Source of the DNA: Acidobacteriota bacterium
GTDB lineage: Bacteria > Acidobacteriota > Vicinamibacteria > Vicinamibacterales > JAKQTR01
Assembly (NCBI GenBank): GCA_026393675.1
Contig: JAPKZQ010000004.1
Location: 62,001-126,000, forward strand
Direction of reading: 5' to 3'
Length of the DNA: 64,000 bases
Shown piece after piece: positions 1 through 10,190 of the stretch (positions within the stretch are counted from its first letter, which is position 1; each line of letters begins with the position of its first letter). The position numbers and the translations under genes are program-made. The notes below the pieces were generated by a model. That model searched no databases and was not told where the DNA came from. It saw only the letters and a program-made list of their open reading frames with translations.

Positions 1-2
1 CG

Positions 3-392
3 CTGCTGAGCGGCAACGAAATCGGTGTGCTGCTGCAGTTCAACAGCGGCCTGCCGGTGAACATCCTCGCCAACCGCGATCTCAACGGCGACGGCGTCAG
101 CAGCGACCGCCCGCTTTTCGTGAATCGCAACCCGATGTATCTGCCGGTCCGCAAGAATGTCGACCTGCGTTACACCCGGTGGATCCCCATCCACGGATCG
201 GTCCGCGGCGAGGTGATCATGGAGCTGAAGAACCTGTTCAACACGCAGCAGTTGTCGGGCATCAATACGACGACGGCGGTTGACACGCTCGGCAACCCGA
301 CGGCGGCAATTCCGACCGACCCATATCAGTTCGTAAACCCGTCGGGCTACGAGCAGCGGAAGTTCCAGCTCGGGTTCCGCGTTCGCTTCTAA
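3..392 (+). CDS. TonB-dependent receptor, C-terminal fragment (gene starts before the window)
   Basis: Only the last ~129 residues of the beta-barrel are present; the reading frame is open to the left edge. The piece shows features usual in Oar-like TonB-dependent receptors: a NSGLPVNI segment, a Asn/Asp-rich loop (NRDLNGDGVSSDRP), the ELKNLFNTQQ strand (compare NxFNxxN/Q in this family) and a terminal aromatic strand ending in GFRVRF with Phe as last residue, as expected for outer-membrane insertion. The full protein would sit in the outer membrane and import a ligand with TonB energy; the substrate cannot be read from this fragment. It lies 44 bp upstream of the secreted PIG-L deacetylase on the same strand, so the two may be co-transcribed. 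Confidence 0.85.
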   Translation: MLSGNEIGVLLQFNSGLPVNILANRDLNGDGVSSDRPLFVNRNPMYLPVRKNVDLRYTRWIPIHGSVRGEVIMELKNLFNTQQLSGINTTTAVDTLGNPTAAIPTDPYQFVNPSGYEQRKFQLGFRVRF

Positions 393-393
393 A

Positions 394-423
394 CCCTGAG
401 CTCACTTGAACTGAGTCGAAGGG
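394..423. repeat. Short dispersed-repeat variant between receptor and deacetylase genes
   Basis: The spacer reads CCCTGAGC, then a short filler, then CTGAGTCGAAGGG. The same CTGAGC...GTCGAAGGG pattern recurs at 22107-22125, 29960-29978 and, inside a gene, at 39557-39575. It is a short intergenic repeat of unknown function. Confidence 0.4.
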
Positions 424-436
424 TAGGAACATGACC

Positions 437-3262
437 ATGAAGCGTCTTCTGATTATCGGCATCACGACCGGCGCCATCGCCTTTGCCGGGATCGCGACAC
501 ACGACGCAGGCGTCCACGCACAGAGCCGGCAACTCTCGATCGTCAACGCCGACGGCGGCCACGTGGCGCTCGGCCTGGCAATCCGGCGCCTGGGGGTGTC
601 GGGCACGTTCCTGCAGACGGCGGCGCACCCGGATGACGAACACAACCAGTTGTACGCCATGTTCACCCGGGGAATGGGCCTGCGGTCGATCGACGTCCAG
701 ACCACGCGTGGCGCGGGCGGGCAGAACGAAATCGGGCCGGAACTCTTCCAGGATATGGCGGTGCTCCGCACGTCGGAACTGCTGGCGGCGCACCGTCTCG
801 ATGGCGCCGAACAGTGGTTCATTCGGGCCATTGACTTCGGCTATTCGTTCAGCCCGGACGAGATCTACCAGAAGTGGGGACGCCGCGAGGTGGTCGCCGA
901 CTTCGTGCGTCTCATTCGCACGTTCCGTCCCGACGTGGTACTGACGATGAGCATCCAGGGGCGGGGCGGCGATCGCGCGCACGAAGCGACGGCGGTGTTG
1001 ACCAGGGAAGCGTTCCGCGCGGCGGCCGATCCGACGCAATTCTCCGAACAGATCGCGCAAGGGCTTCGACCGTGGCAGGCGAAGAAGCTGTACTTCACCG
1101 GCGCGCCTGGGGCTGGCGCCATCGGCGGGCCTGGCGGTCCGCCCGCAGGCGGCGGCCGCGGCGCGGGCGCCCAGCCTCCGGCACCAGCAGCACCCACCAC
1201 GCCGCCAACCGTACGGCTGGCGACGATCAACACGGGCATCTACGACCCGCTGCTGGGCCGCACGTACACCGAGATCGGGGCGGACGCCCGCAGCAACCAC
1301 AAGTGCCAGGGCATGGGGCAGATGCCTTCCCTCCCAGGCAGTACCGGCCGCGGCGCGGGCCCAAGCCGCTATCAACTGGTGGACTCGACGATCCCGGGAC
1401 AGACCGACAAGGACGAAACGTCGCTCTTCGACGGCGTTGATACGACGATCGCAGGTCTGGCGCAGTACGCGGGGTCAAACCCGCCCGACGCGCTGAAGAC
1501 GGGGCTTGCGGCCATCGCCGATCAGGCCCGGATCGCCCAGCAGGCGTTTGATGGCGGCAACGATGGCGCGACGGCAGGCCCCATCGTGGCGGGCCTCTCG
1601 GCGCTGCGGGCGCTGCGGGCGCAACTCGGGTCGATGGGCCTTGGCGAGACGGCGCGCTACGAACTCGACACGCGCCTGTCGATCAAGGAACAGGACTACC
1701 AGAACGCGGCGCTGGCCGCCTACGGCGTCAGTTTCGAGGCGCTCGCCGATGACGGTCTGGTGATTGGCGGGCAGCCGGCCAAGATCTCGTTGCTCGTGAC
1801 CAATCGAGGCGTAGCCGAGATCGCAGTGAGCGACGTGGCCGTCACCGGGTTTGACGGGCGTGCGGCGTGCACTCCCGGCCCGGTCAAGAAGGACGCGACG
1901 TTGACGTGTACCGCCGACGTCCAGATTCCAAAGACGGCGAAGCTGACGTCGCCGTACTGGACCGACGAGTACTGGAACACACCGACCCCGAAAGCCGCGT
2001 TGGACATCTACGAACCCGATGTGCCGTTTGGTGCGCCGTTCCGGCCAACGCCATTCCGCGCGGTGTTCCGGCTGAAGCTGGGAGGCGCCGAGGTCACAAG
2101 GGAATTGCCGGTTCAGTACCGCTACGCCAAGGACATCTTTGTTGGTGAGAAGCGGATTGAACTCAACGTCATACCTGCGTTCTCGGTCAAGATGACGCCG
2201 ACGACGGCCGTGGTCCCGGCGGCCTCCGGGGCGGCTGCCAAGCCGGTGACGCGCGAGATCCACGTCTCGGTAACCAATGGCACCAAGGGACCGGCACAGG
2301 CCACCATCGCGCTCGAGGTTCCGCAAAGCTGGCAGGTTGTTCCGGCACAGGCACCGCTCAACTTCGTGGCCGAAGACGAATCGCTCACCGTGCGATTTGT
2401 CGTGACAGTACCGGCAACGGTCAAGCCCGGCGACTACAAGGTGCGGGCCGTGGTCACGTCGGCGGCCTCCGGTACCGATCGATTCAGCAGCGGCTATCAG
2501 GAGATTGACTATCCCCACATCGAGCGCCGCCAGGTAATCAAACCCGCCGTCACGTCGCTCAAGGTCATGAACGTCAAGGTCGCCCCCAACATCCGGATCG
2601 GCTTCATCGTGGGTGCCGGCGACCAGGTGCCGGCCGCGTTGGAGCAGCTCGGCGCCAAACTGGACTTCATCGAGCCCGACGATCTGGCGTGGGGCGATCT
2701 CAGCAGGTACGACGTGATCATGACGGGCGTCCGTGCCTACGAACGCCGGAAGGACCTTCGGGCCTACAACCGTCGCCTGCTCGACTTCGCCGAGCGCGGC
2801 GGGACGGTGATCGTGCAGTACAACAAGATGGAGTTCAACCAGGCGCAGTATGGCCCCTACCCTGCCCGGGTCAGCTCAGGCCGCGTCACCGACGAGAACG
2901 CGCCGGTGAAGGTGCTGGTCGCCGACCACCCGGTGTTCACCTTCCCGAACAAGATCGGCGAGAACACGTGGCGGGGCTGGGTGCAGGAGCGCGGTCTGTA
3001 CTTCCTGGGCGAGAAGGATCCGAAATACGTGGACCTGGTACAGATGGAGGATCCGTTTCCCGACAATCCCGGCGTCAAGCTTGGTTCGCTGGTTGAAGCG
3101 AGAACCGGCAAAGGCCGGTGGCTCTACGTCGGCCTGGGCCTGTGGCGCCAGGTACCGGCGGAAGTCGAGGGAGCGTATCAGCTTCTGGCGAACCTGATCA
3201 GCCTCCCGAAGGCTCCGGCAACCGCACCAAAGACGCCGGCCAAGGCCGGGGCGCCGAAGTAG
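437..3262 (+). CDS. Secreted PIG-L/LmbE-family deacetylase, large multidomain
   Basis: A predicted zinc-dependent amide deacetylase of the PIG-L/LmbE family with an N-terminal signal peptide (residues 1 to about 28, cleavage near VHAQS). The zinc motif AAHPDDEHN is at residues 62-70 and a later RAHEATAVLTREAF segment supplies the third metal His. This N-terminal domain covers about residues 40-300 and contains a Gly/Pro/Ala-rich insert (GGPGGPPAGGGRGAG). The middle has NEW3-like beta-sandwich domains (around 430-680) and the C-terminal ~230 residues look like a class I glutamine amidotransferase/ThuA-like fold. Such architectures act on secreted glycans or glycoconjugates, but no substrate can be named. 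I chose ATG 437 rather than ATG 431 because AGGA at 425-428 is 8 nt from the former and only 2 nt from the latter. Confidence 0.85.
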   Translation: MKRLLIIGITTGAIAFAGIATHDAGVHAQSRQLSIVNADGGHVALGLAIRRLGVSGTFLQTAAHPDDEHNQLYAMFTRGMGLRSIDVQTTRGAGGQNEIGPELFQDMAVLRTSELLAAHRLDGAEQWFIRAIDFGYSFSPDEIYQKWGRREVVADFVRLIRTFRPDVVLTMSIQGRGGDRAHEATAVLTREAFRAAADPTQFSEQIAQGLRPWQAKKLYFTGAPGAGAIGGPGGPPAGGGRGAGAQPPAPAAPTTPPTVRLATINTGIYDPLLGRTYTEIGADARSNHKCQGMGQMPSLPGSTGRGAGPSRYQLVDSTIPGQTDKDETSLFDGVDTTIAGLAQYAGSNPPDALKTGLAAIADQARIAQQAFDGGNDGATAGPIVAGLSALRALRAQLGSMGLGETARYELDTRLSIKEQDYQNAALAAYGVSFEALADDGLVIGGQPAKISLLVTNRGVAEIAVSDVAVTGFDGRAACTPGPVKKDATLTCTADVQIPKTAKLTSPYWTDEYWNTPTPKAALDIYEPDVPFGAPFRPTPFRAVFRLKLGGAEVTRELPVQYRYAKDIFVGEKRIELNVIPAFSVKMTPTTAVVPAASGAAAKPVTREIHVSVTNGTKGPAQATIALEVPQSWQVVPAQAPLNFVAEDESLTVRFVVTVPATVKPGDYKVRAVVTSAASGTDRFSSGYQEIDYPHIERRQVIKPAVTSLKVMNVKVAPNIRIGFIVGAGDQVPAALEQLGAKLDFIEPDDLAWGDLSRYDVIMTGVRAYERRKDLRAYNRRLLDFAERGGTVIVQYNKMEFNQAQYGPYPARVSSGRVTDENAPVKVLVADHPVFTFPNKIGENTWRGWVQERGLYFLGEKDPKYVDLVQMEDPFPDNPGVKLGSLVEARTGKGRWLYVGLGLWRQVPAEVEGAYQLLANLISLPKAPATAPKTPAKAGAPK

Positions 3263-3274
3263 GAGGGGCCCGGA

Positions 3275-3742
3275 TTACGGCATCACGAATTCGTGGTGCG
3301 CAGGTCGCACAGTCAGCACCGGACACGGCGCCTTGCGCACAACCTTCTCGGCCACGCTGCCAAGCAACATGTGGGCGACCGGACCACGGCCGTGCGTCCC
3401 CAGCACGATCAGATCGACGTCGTGGGCGCGGGCGTAGCGGATGATCTCGAGGAACGGATTGCCCGCAATGACCGCCGTCGTGACGCGCAGGCGTTGACGC
3501 TCCTCGTCGGTCACTATGGCACCAAGCCGCTCGGTCGCCTCTTTCTCGATCTCCTCGCGCAGGCTCGGCATCGACGCCACGTAGACCTCCGCGGCCCACG
3601 CGTGCGCCAGCAGGTCTTCCACCACGTGCACCAGGTGGAGTGACGACCCGAACGCCTCGGCCATCGCCTTGGCGTACTTCACGGCTGCTTCGGACGCCTC
3701 GCTGAAATCGGTGGGAACCAGGATGGTCTTGATGGCGAGCAT
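3275..3742 (-). CDS. Universal stress protein, UspA family
   Basis: A single-domain cytoplasmic Usp of 155 residues. It has the N-terminal strand IKTILVPTDFSEAS and the C-terminal nucleotide-binding loop GTHGRGPVAHMLLGSVAEKV, which fits the ATP-binding type (G-2X-G-9X-G-S/T). Usp proteins bind ATP and accumulate under stress; the partner is unknown. The start is the ATG at 3742: GGAGG lies 5 nt upstream of it, while an upstream in-frame GTG at 3748 overlaps that Shine-Dalgarno. It converges on the PIG-L gene with only 12 bp between the stops. A Usp next to a cation ATPase is common but does not prove co-regulation. Confidence 0.93.
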   Translation of the reverse strand: MLAIKTILVPTDFSEASEAAVKYAKAMAEAFGSSLHLVHVVEDLLAHAWAAEVYVASMPSLREEIEKEATERLGAIVTDEERQRLRVTTAVIAGNPFLEIIRYARAHDVDLIVLGTHGRGPVAHMLLGSVAEKVVRKAPCPVLTVRPAHHEFVMP

Positions 3743-3831
3743 GGGCACCTCCCGGAAGCCGAGGGACGGGAGCCGCGTGACGACTCCATTATCGCGCCGT
3801 CAGGATGGAAACGAAAGACATCGTCTGCGTC

Positions 3832-3851
3832 ATTCCGGCGAACGCCGGAAT
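3832..3851. repeat. REP-like 20-bp inverted repeat (copy 1 of 3)
   Basis: ATTCCGGCG-AA-CGCCGGAAT forms a perfect 9-bp stem, preceded by GTC and followed by CCA. Related hairpins are at 55157-55176 and 63535-63554. It lies in the divergent spacer between the Usp and P-type ATPase genes. Confidence 0.75.
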
Positions 3852-3925
3852 CCACGCAGCGGGCGGGTCGCCGCTCGCGTGGTCGTCGGCGCCTTCGCTT
3901 GCGCACATGAGATGATGAGTGAACA

Positions 3926-6745
3926 ATGAGTCAGAAGGCCATGCCGACCGAAACACGTCCAAAACAGCCTGTATCCTCTTCTCTGTCGCCATCCGGCGAC
4001 TGGCACGTGCGCTCGACCGACGATGCACTGGCCGCACTTCACACCAGCGCCGAGACGGGGCTGTCGTCGGATAATGTGGCCCGCCTGATCGACGAGCACG
4101 GCCCTAACGAACTGGCCGAGCGCGATCAAAGAAGCGTGTGGCGGATGTTGTGGGAACAATTTTCCGCCACGATGGTCCTGCTCTTGATCGCCGCGGCGAT
4201 CGCCTCGGCCGCGCTCGGCGACTTCAAGGACGCCATCGCGATCTTCATCATCGTCGTCCTGAACAGTGTGCTCGGCCTCTTCCATGAGCACCGCGCCGAA
4301 CGCGCCATGGCCATGCTCAAGCGCATGGCCGTTCCCATCGTCAAGGTTCGTCGGGATGGCCGTGTGCAGGAGGTGTCCTCCCGCGATCTGGTGCCCGGCG
4401 ATGTCGTGCTCCTCGAGGCGGGCAACCTGGTGCCGGCCGACTGCAGGGTGATCGAGACCGCGAACCTGCGCGTGCAGGAAGCAGCCCTCACTGGCGAGAG
4501 CGAGCCCGTCGAAAAATCCCATGACGCACTGGCCGATGTGGATCTGCCCATCGGCGATCGCGTCAACATGGTCTACATGGGCACGAGCGTCGCCTATGGC
4601 CGCGGGGTCGTGATCGCCGCCGAGACCGGCATGCGGACCGAGCTCGGGCACATCGCCGATCTGCTCCAGTCGGTTGATCGCGAACCCACGCCGCTCCAGC
4701 GGCGCCTGGATCAGTTGGGTCGTGTGCTGGCCCTGTTGGCAGTCGTGCTGGTCGGTGTCATCTTCGCGAGCGGCCTGCTGCGTGGCGAACCCCTGAAACT
4801 GATGTTCCTGACGGCGGTGAGCATGGCCGTAGCGGCCGTGCCCGAAGGGCTCCCGGCCGTCGTCACGATTGCACTGGCGCTCGGGGCGCAGCGGATGCTG
4901 AAGCGCAAGGTCGTCATCCGCAAGCTGCTCGCGGTCGAGACGCTCGGATCCGTCACGGTCATCTGCTCGGACAAGACCGGCACGCTGACCCAGAATCGCA
5001 TGACCGTCTCTGTGCTCGATGTCGCGGGGCGGCGGTTGGATGTCGCCGAGACGCTGCACGGCGCGGCACAGGCGAGCGACCTCGAACCCGGTCACGCGGC
5101 CGTTCCCGACAATGACAGCGCGCTGACGTTGCTGTTGACGGGCGCCGCCCTCTGCAACGACGCCGTGCTGGCGCCGCAAGCCGATCAGCCCGCGCAACTC
5201 CACACGATTGGTGACCCCACCGAGGGCGCGCTGGTGGTGGCCGCCGCCCGCTTCCGCCTGAGCAAACCAGACCTCGACCTGTTGTTTCCCCGCGTCGCCG
5301 AGGCGCCGTTCAGTTCGGACCGCAAGCGGATGACGACGATCCATGAGATGCCGCCGACGCCGATTGGCGCGGTGCCTGGTCTCGAGCCGCTGTGGGCCAG
5401 CGGCGTCGTGCTGGCACCGCATCGCTGGATCGCGTTTACCAAAGGTGCGGTCGAGCCGTTGCTGCAGGTGTCCTCGTCTATTTGGGTCGGCGACCAGGTC
5501 ACGCCGATTGATGACGGCTGGCGGACCCGCGTGATGCGCGGACACGACGCGTTGGCGCACGATGGCATGCGCGTGCTCGGCGTCGCGTTCCGCATCCTAA
5601 CGGAGCCGGCGGTTGATGATCCGTCGAGCGTGGAACGGGACCTCGTGTTCGTCGGGCTCGCCGGTATGAACGATCCACCGCGGCCAGAGGTCAGGGACGC
5701 GGTCGCCACCTGCCGAACTGCCGGCATCAGGCCCGTCATGATCACGGGCGATCACCCGCTGACAGCCAAGTACGTCGCGGTACAGCTTGGCATCGGCGGC
5801 CAGGGCGCGGCGGTCGTCACCGGACAAGATCTGGCGCGCATGAGCGACGACCAGCTCCAGACGACCGTCGGCAACACGACGGTGTTCGCCCGCGTCTCAC
5901 CGGAGCACAAGTTGCGGATTGTCCAGGCGCTGCAGGCGCAGGGCCAGGTGGTGGCGATGACGGGCGACGGCGTCAACGACGCGCCCGCGCTTCGGCGTGC
6001 AGACATTGGCGTGGCGATGGGCATCACAGGCACGGAGGTGTCGAAGGAAGCGGCCGACATGGTGTTAAGCGACGACAACTTCGCCACCATCGTCTCGGCG
6101 GTCGAAGAAGGCCGCGTCATCTACGACAACATCCGCAAGTTCATCAAGTACCTGCTGACCAGCAACACCGGTGAACTGTGGGTGATGCTGCTCGCGCCGC
6201 TGTTGGGTATGCCTCTGCCCCTGCTGCCGTTGCAGATCCTCTGGATCAACCTCGTCACCGACGGCCTGCCCGCCCTCGCGTTGAGCGTCGAACCGGCCGA
6301 ACCCCACACGATGCGCCGCGCTCCGGTGTCGCCCACGGAAAACATCCTGGGGCGCGGACTGCTGTGGCAGATCATCTGGGGAGGTCTGGTGGTGGGCCTC
6401 ACGCCGCTCGGCATGGGCTACTACTTCTTCGCCATTGGCGACACCGGGTGGCAGACGATGGTGTTTACCACCTTGACGCTGTCGCAACTGGCGTACGTGC
6501 TGGCCGTGCGATCGAGCCGCGACTCGTTCTTCAGGATTGGGGCGCTGACCAACACACCGCTCGCCCTGACGGTGGTCTTCACGTTCCTGCTGCAGTTGAT
6601 GGTGACCTACGTGCCCTTCTGGCAGGACCTGCTGAAAACGCGGCCGCTCACTGCTGGCGAGCTGGGTGTCAGTCTGGCAGTCGCGACGCTTCCGTTCTGG
6701 ACTGAGGAAGTCTACAAGTGGCTCCGGCGCCGGCGCCTGAGGTGA
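3926..6745 (+). CDS. Cation-transporting P-type ATPase, Ca2+-type (P2)
   Basis: An inner-membrane ion pump of 939 residues, the usual length for P2A-type ATPases. In order: cation-ATPase N domain (about 25-90), first TM pair (80-115), actuator loop with TGES at 189-192, TM3-4 with PEGLP at 306-310 (the ion-site helix), phosphorylation motif [11 protein letters not shown] with Asp349, nucleotide-binding domain, [11 protein letters not shown], hinge [16 protein letters not shown], and a six-helix C-terminal transport domain. PEGLP with a full cation-ATPase C domain points to Ca2+ (possibly Mn2+ or Na+) export rather than heavy metals, since there are no CPx or HMA motifs. It is the only gene in its transcription unit; the Usp gene diverges 183 bp away. 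Confidence 0.93.
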   Translation: MSQKAMPTETRPKQPVSSSLSPSGDWHVRSTDDALAALHTSAETGLSSDNVARLIDEHGPNELAERDQRSVWRMLWEQFSATMVLLLIAAAIASAALGDFKDAIAIFIIVVLNSVLGLFHEHRAERAMAMLKRMAVPIVKVRRDGRVQEVSSRDLVPGDVVLLEAGNLVPADCRVIETANLRVQEAALTGESEPVEKSHDALADVDLPIGDRVNMVYMGTSVAYGRGVVIAAETGMRTELGHIADLLQSVDREPTPLQRRLDQLGRVLALLAVVLVGVIFASGLLRGEPLKLMFLTAVSMAVAAVPEGLPAVVTIALALGAQRMLKRKVVIRKLLAVETLGSVTVICSDKTGTLTQNRMTVSVLDVAGRRLDVAETLHGAAQASDLEPGHAAVPDNDSALTLLLTGAALCNDAVLAPQADQPAQLHTIGDPTEGALVVAAARFRLSKPDLDLLFPRVAEAPFSSDRKRMTTIHEMPPTPIGAVPGLEPLWASGVVLAPHRWIAFTKGAVEPLLQVSSSIWVGDQVTPIDDGWRTRVMRGHDALAHDGMRVLGVAFRILTEPAVDDPSSVERDLVFVGLAGMNDPPRPEVRDAVATCRTAGIRPVMITGDHPLTAKYVAVQLGIGGQGAAVVTGQDLARMSDDQLQTTVGNTTVFARVSPEHKLRIVQALQAQGQVVAMTGDGVNDAPALRRADIGVAMGITGTEVSKEAADMVLSDDNFATIVSAVEEGRVIYDNIRKFIKYLLTSNTGELWVMLLAPLLGMPLPLLPLQILWINLVTDGLPALALSVEPAEPHTMRRAPVSPTENILGRGLLWQIIWGGLVVGLTPLGMGYYFFAIGDTGWQTMVFTTLTLSQLAYVLAVRSSRDSFFRIGALTNTPLALTVVFTFLLQLMVTYVPFWQDLLKTRPLTAGELGVSLAVATLPFWTEEVYKWLRRRRLR

Positions 6746-6770
6746 TCAGGTTTCGGCATTGCGCGAACCC

Positions 6771-6783
6771 CACCAAATTGGTG
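6771..6783. promoter_or_regulatory. Candidate operator: 13-bp palindrome upstream of receptor gene
   Basis: CACCAA-A-TTGGTG is a perfect inverted repeat around one central base. It sits 36 bp before the receptor start codon, immediately upstream of TAGATT (6784-6789), a 4/6 match to a -10 box. It could be a repressor or activator site controlling receptor expression. No regulator gene is adjacent. Confidence 0.35.
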
Positions 6784-6819
6784 TAGATTAGGCGACTGCC
6801 CTGTAGGAGGTGTGGACTC

Positions 6820-9800
6820 ATGCGAACCTGCCTTGTGCGCGGCATTGCCGTTGTTGCGGTGATGCTCGCGCTGATAGTGCCTGCGTACGCGCAGGAAACG
6901 ACTGCAACTATTACCGGCGTTGTGACCGACGACACGGGGGCCGTGCTTCCCGGCGTGGCGATCATCGCCAAGCACGTCCCGACCGGACGAACCTTCGAGT
7001 TCGTGTCGACGAGCACCGGCGCGTACAGCGCGACGCTGCTGCCGATTGGCGCGTACGAAGTGACATTCACCCTGTCCGGCTTCCAGCCGCTCACGATCAA
7101 GGGCATCACGCTCAACGTCAACGACCGCATCGACGTCAACGGCAAGCTCAAAGTGGGCGGCCTGGCCGAGGTCATCGAGGTCAGGGCCGAGACGATGATG
7201 GTGCAGCCGACGCCGGCCGTGCAGAACCTGGTCGACGCCAAACAGGTCCAGGAGTTGCCGCTCAATAATCGCAACTTTGTGCAGCTCGCCACCCTGGCCC
7301 CGGGTGTCTCGAGCGACCTGCCCGACGAGGTCGGCATCGGCCTGACCAGCACGGTCAGCATCTCGGTCAACGGCTCGCGCCGCAACGCGGTCAACTGGCT
7401 GGTGGACGGCGTGTCGAACGTCGACGTGGGCTCCAATATCACACTGCTCTCGACGCCGACGCTCGAGTCGATCGAGCAGTTCAAGATCATCACGAGCAGT
7501 TACGCGGCCGAGTGGCCCCGCAGCGGCGGCGGCATCGTGAACGTGATCACCAAGTCCGGATCGAAGAAGTACATGGGCGTGGCGTACGACTTCATCCGCA
7601 GCGACGCGTTCAACGCGAATTCCTGGATCCGCAACCGGAGCACCGATCCCACGGTGGCTGGCCACCCGCCGAAGCTCGACTACCAGAACTTTGGCTACAC
7701 CTTTGGCGGCCCCGTGCCGAAAATGAGCGACAAGCTGTTCTTCTTCTGGTCGCAGGAATGGCGCCGCATCACGCGCGCGCCGGCGTCGCTCACGGCCACC
7801 GTGCCGGATCCGACGTGGCTCACCGATCCGACCAGTACGAACTACGTGGACCCGAGCCTGCGCGACCCGAACGCGGTGAAGCTCCTCGCGGCGTATCCGG
7901 CGCCGAATGTGCCCGGCAAGAACCAGTACCTGGTGTCGTCGCCCAACATCAATAACACGCGGCAGGAAGTCATCCGCATGGACTACGACCTGTCGTCGCG
8001 GTGGCGGTTGACGGGCCGGTATACCCACGACCTCAGCCAGACGCGCGAGCTGGGTGGCCTGTGGAACGGCATCGCGATCCCGAATATCGCGACCACCGAG
8101 ACGAACGTGCCGGGCCAGGTCCTCGCACTCCAGCTCAAGACCATCCTCAGCAACAACGCGCTGAACGAGTTCTCGTATCAGAAGTCGGGCAACGTGATTT
8201 CCACGACCAACCCGTCGGACACGAAGGGCATGCGGTCCGACTATGGGATCAACATCCCTGAACTGTTCCCTGAGAACCTCACGAACCGCATCCCGGGCAT
8301 CGCGGTGAGCGGGCTGTCGACGTTCAACTCGATGCAGCTGTACCACATCGAGTACGTCAACCACACGTTCACGGACAACTTCTCGCTGCAGCGGGGCAAC
8401 CACGCATTCAAAGCCGGCGCCCTGATGACCTTCGAGCAGAAGAATGAGAACGCCGCCAACGTCACCCAGGGCAGCTTCTCGTTCGTGGCCTCGACCAACC
8501 CGACCCGGACGGCGTTCCAGAACTTCCTGCTGGGAAATGCCGACGGCCTGTGCACGGCCTGCAGCTATTCCGAGGCCGAGCGCGACGTGACGAACCACCT
8601 GCGCTTCAACCGCTATGAGATGTACGCGCAGGACACCTGGAGAGCGCAGAAGAACCTGACGATTGATCTGGGCGTCCGCTACTCGCTCTACCCGCCCATC
8701 ACCGACGCGAACAACATGCTGGTGACCTTCGATCCGTCGTTCTACAAGGCCGCGACGGCGCCACAGTTCACCAACGCCGCCGGCACCCTGGTTGATCTCT
8801 CGACGGGTGATTGGCTCGACGGCCTGGTCATCGCCGGCAAGAACTCGCCGTATGGCAATGGCATCTACGCGTTCCAGAAGAACAGCATCCAGCCGCGCCT
8901 CGGCTTCTCGTGGGATCCGAAAAGCAGCGGCAACACGATCGTCCGCGGGGCGTTCGGGATCTACTACGACCAGCCGCTGGTCGGCATCTTCGAGCAGAAC
9001 TCATTCAGCAGCCCGCCGTTCGTGAACAATATCAGCCTGACCGGCATCAAGCTCAGCAACCCGGGCGCGGGCGTCACCGGGACAACCACCGGCATGCGTG
9101 CGATCCAGGCGACGTCGCTCGACTTCAAGAACCCGCGAACGACGCAATGGAACGTGGCCATCACCCGCCGGCTGTTCTCAAAAGCCACCATCGAGGTGAG
9201 CTACGTCGGCTCGCGCGGCGACAACCTGATCCGGCCGACCAACCCCAACTTTCCGCAACCCGCCGACGTGGTGGCGCTGCAGAGCACGGTCGCTAGTGCG
9301 GTAAACGCGGCCCGACCGTTCCGATCGTACGGCACCATCACTATGCGCGAGACGACGGCCAAGAGCCGGTATCAGGGTCTGCTCTCCGCGTTCAGATGGC
9401 AGTTCGGCCAAAGCGGGACGCTCTCGGTCAACTACACGCTGAGCCACGTGAAGACCGACTCGACCAACGATCGCGACGCGATTGACATCCCGCAGAACCC
9501 GGCCAACCCGATGGCCGATTACGCGGATGCCCGCACCGACCGCCGGCACATCTTCTCGGCCTCGTACGTCTACGAGATCCCGTTCTTGCGCGACTCCCCC
9601 AACTTCGCCTTGAGAAACATTCTGGGCGGCTGGCAGGTCTCGGGCATCACCTACGTCAACTCGGGCCAGCCAGTGCCGCGCATGTCGGTTGACGTGAATA
9701 ATTTCCGCCGCGGCGGCTTCGCGGATCTGGTCGGCAACCCGATGGTCGGCATGCTGTCCACCAACGGCACGCCGCCGATGTGGTTCAACCCGGCAGCCTT

Positions 9801-10110
9801 CGCGCCGCCCGCCGACGGCACCTTCGGCAATTCGGGCCGGGCGCCATTCCGCCAGCCCGGATTCTACAAGTGGGACATCACCCTGTCGAAGAACTTCTAC
9901 CTGACCAAGGATGTCAGGCTGCAGTTCCGGGCGGACTTTATCAACGCGTTCAACCAGGTCAACTGGGCCTCCGACCCGTCGGCCACGGGCCTGGACAACA
10001 CCTGCACGACCAGCATCACCTCGTGCACGGTTGCGACCGACACGTTCGGCCAGCTCATCGCGGTGCGCGCGCCGCGTGAGATTCAGTTTGGGTTGAAGCT
10101 GTTCTGGTAG
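6820..10110 (+). CDS. Oar-like TonB-dependent receptor with carboxypeptidase-regulatory domain
   Basis: An outer-membrane receptor of 1096 residues. A signal peptide ends near AYAQ (residue 25). The carboxypeptidase-regulatory-like beta-sandwich follows (about 26-110: ATITGVVTDDTGAVLPGV ...). The plug domain runs to about 260, with the common Acidobacteriota pattern QVQELPLNNRNF and VDGVSNVDVGSN. The rest is beta-barrel, with aromatic-rich strands and an LKLFW C-terminus. The family imports polymers, peptides or chelates with TonB/ExbBD energy; the ligand is not deducible. AGGAGGT lies 8-14 nt upstream of the ATG, and a strong terminator follows the stop, so this is a monocistronic gene. Confidence 0.93.
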   Translation: MRTCLVRGIAVVAVMLALIVPAYAQETTATITGVVTDDTGAVLPGVAIIAKHVPTGRTFEFVSTSTGAYSATLLPIGAYEVTFTLSGFQPLTIKGITLNVNDRIDVNGKLKVGGLAEVIEVRAETMMVQPTPAVQNLVDAKQVQELPLNNRNFVQLATLAPGVSSDLPDEVGIGLTSTVSISVNGSRRNAVNWLVDGVSNVDVGSNITLLSTPTLESIEQFKIITSSYAAEWPRSGGGIVNVITKSGSKKYMGVAYDFIRSDAFNANSWIRNRSTDPTVAGHPPKLDYQNFGYTFGGPVPKMSDKLFFFWSQEWRRITRAPASLTATVPDPTWLTDPTSTNYVDPSLRDPNAVKLLAAYPAPNVPGKNQYLVSSPNINNTRQEVIRMDYDLSSRWRLTGRYTHDLSQTRELGGLWNGIAIPNIATTETNVPGQVLALQLKTILSNNALNEFSYQKSGNVISTTNPSDTKGMRSDYGINIPELFPENLTNRIPGIAVSGLSTFNSMQLYHIEYVNHTFTDNFSLQRGNHAFKAGALMTFEQKNENAANVTQGSFSFVASTNPTRTAFQNFLLGNADGLCTACSYSEAERDVTNHLRFNRYEMYAQDTWRAQKNLTIDLGVRYSLYPPITDANNMLVTFDPSFYKAATAPQFTNAAGTLVDLSTGDWLDGLVIAGKNSPYGNGIYAFQKNSIQPRLGFSWDPKSSGNTIVRGAFGIYYDQPLVGIFEQNSFSSPPFVNNISLTGIKLSNPGAGVTGTTTGMRAIQATSLDFKNPRTTQWNVAITRRLFSKATIEVSYVGSRGDNLIRPTNPNFPQPADVVALQSTVASAVNAARPFRSYGTITMRETTAKSRYQGLLSAFRWQFGQSGTLSVNYTLSHVKTDSTNDRDAIDIPQNPANPMADYADARTDRRHIFSASYVYEIPFLRDSPNFALRNILGGWQVSGITYVNSGQPVPRMSVDVNNFRRGGFADLVGNPMVGMLSTNGTPPMWFNPAAFAPPADGTFGNSGRAPFRQPGFYKWDITLSKNFYLTKDVRLQFRADFINAFNQVNWASDPSATGLDNTCTTSITSCTVATDTFGQLIAVRAPREIQFGLKLFW

Positions 10111-10143
10111 GGTTCGGAAAGCGCCAGACGCCAGGTATGAGTC

Positions 10144-10189
10144 GAAAGGGGCCGGGGATCACGCGATCCCCGGCCCCTTTCGTTTTTTT
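10144..10189 (+). terminator. Rho-independent terminator after receptor gene, convergent with the lyase gene
   Basis: A 17-bp perfect stem (10144-10160 with 10165-10181), ACGC loop and a T-rich tail GTTTTTTT. It serves the receptor gene on the plus strand. Because the lyase gene ends at 10191 on the other strand, the hairpin may also stop its transcript, although that side lacks a U tract beyond the stem. Confidence 0.9.
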
Positions 10190-10190
10190 C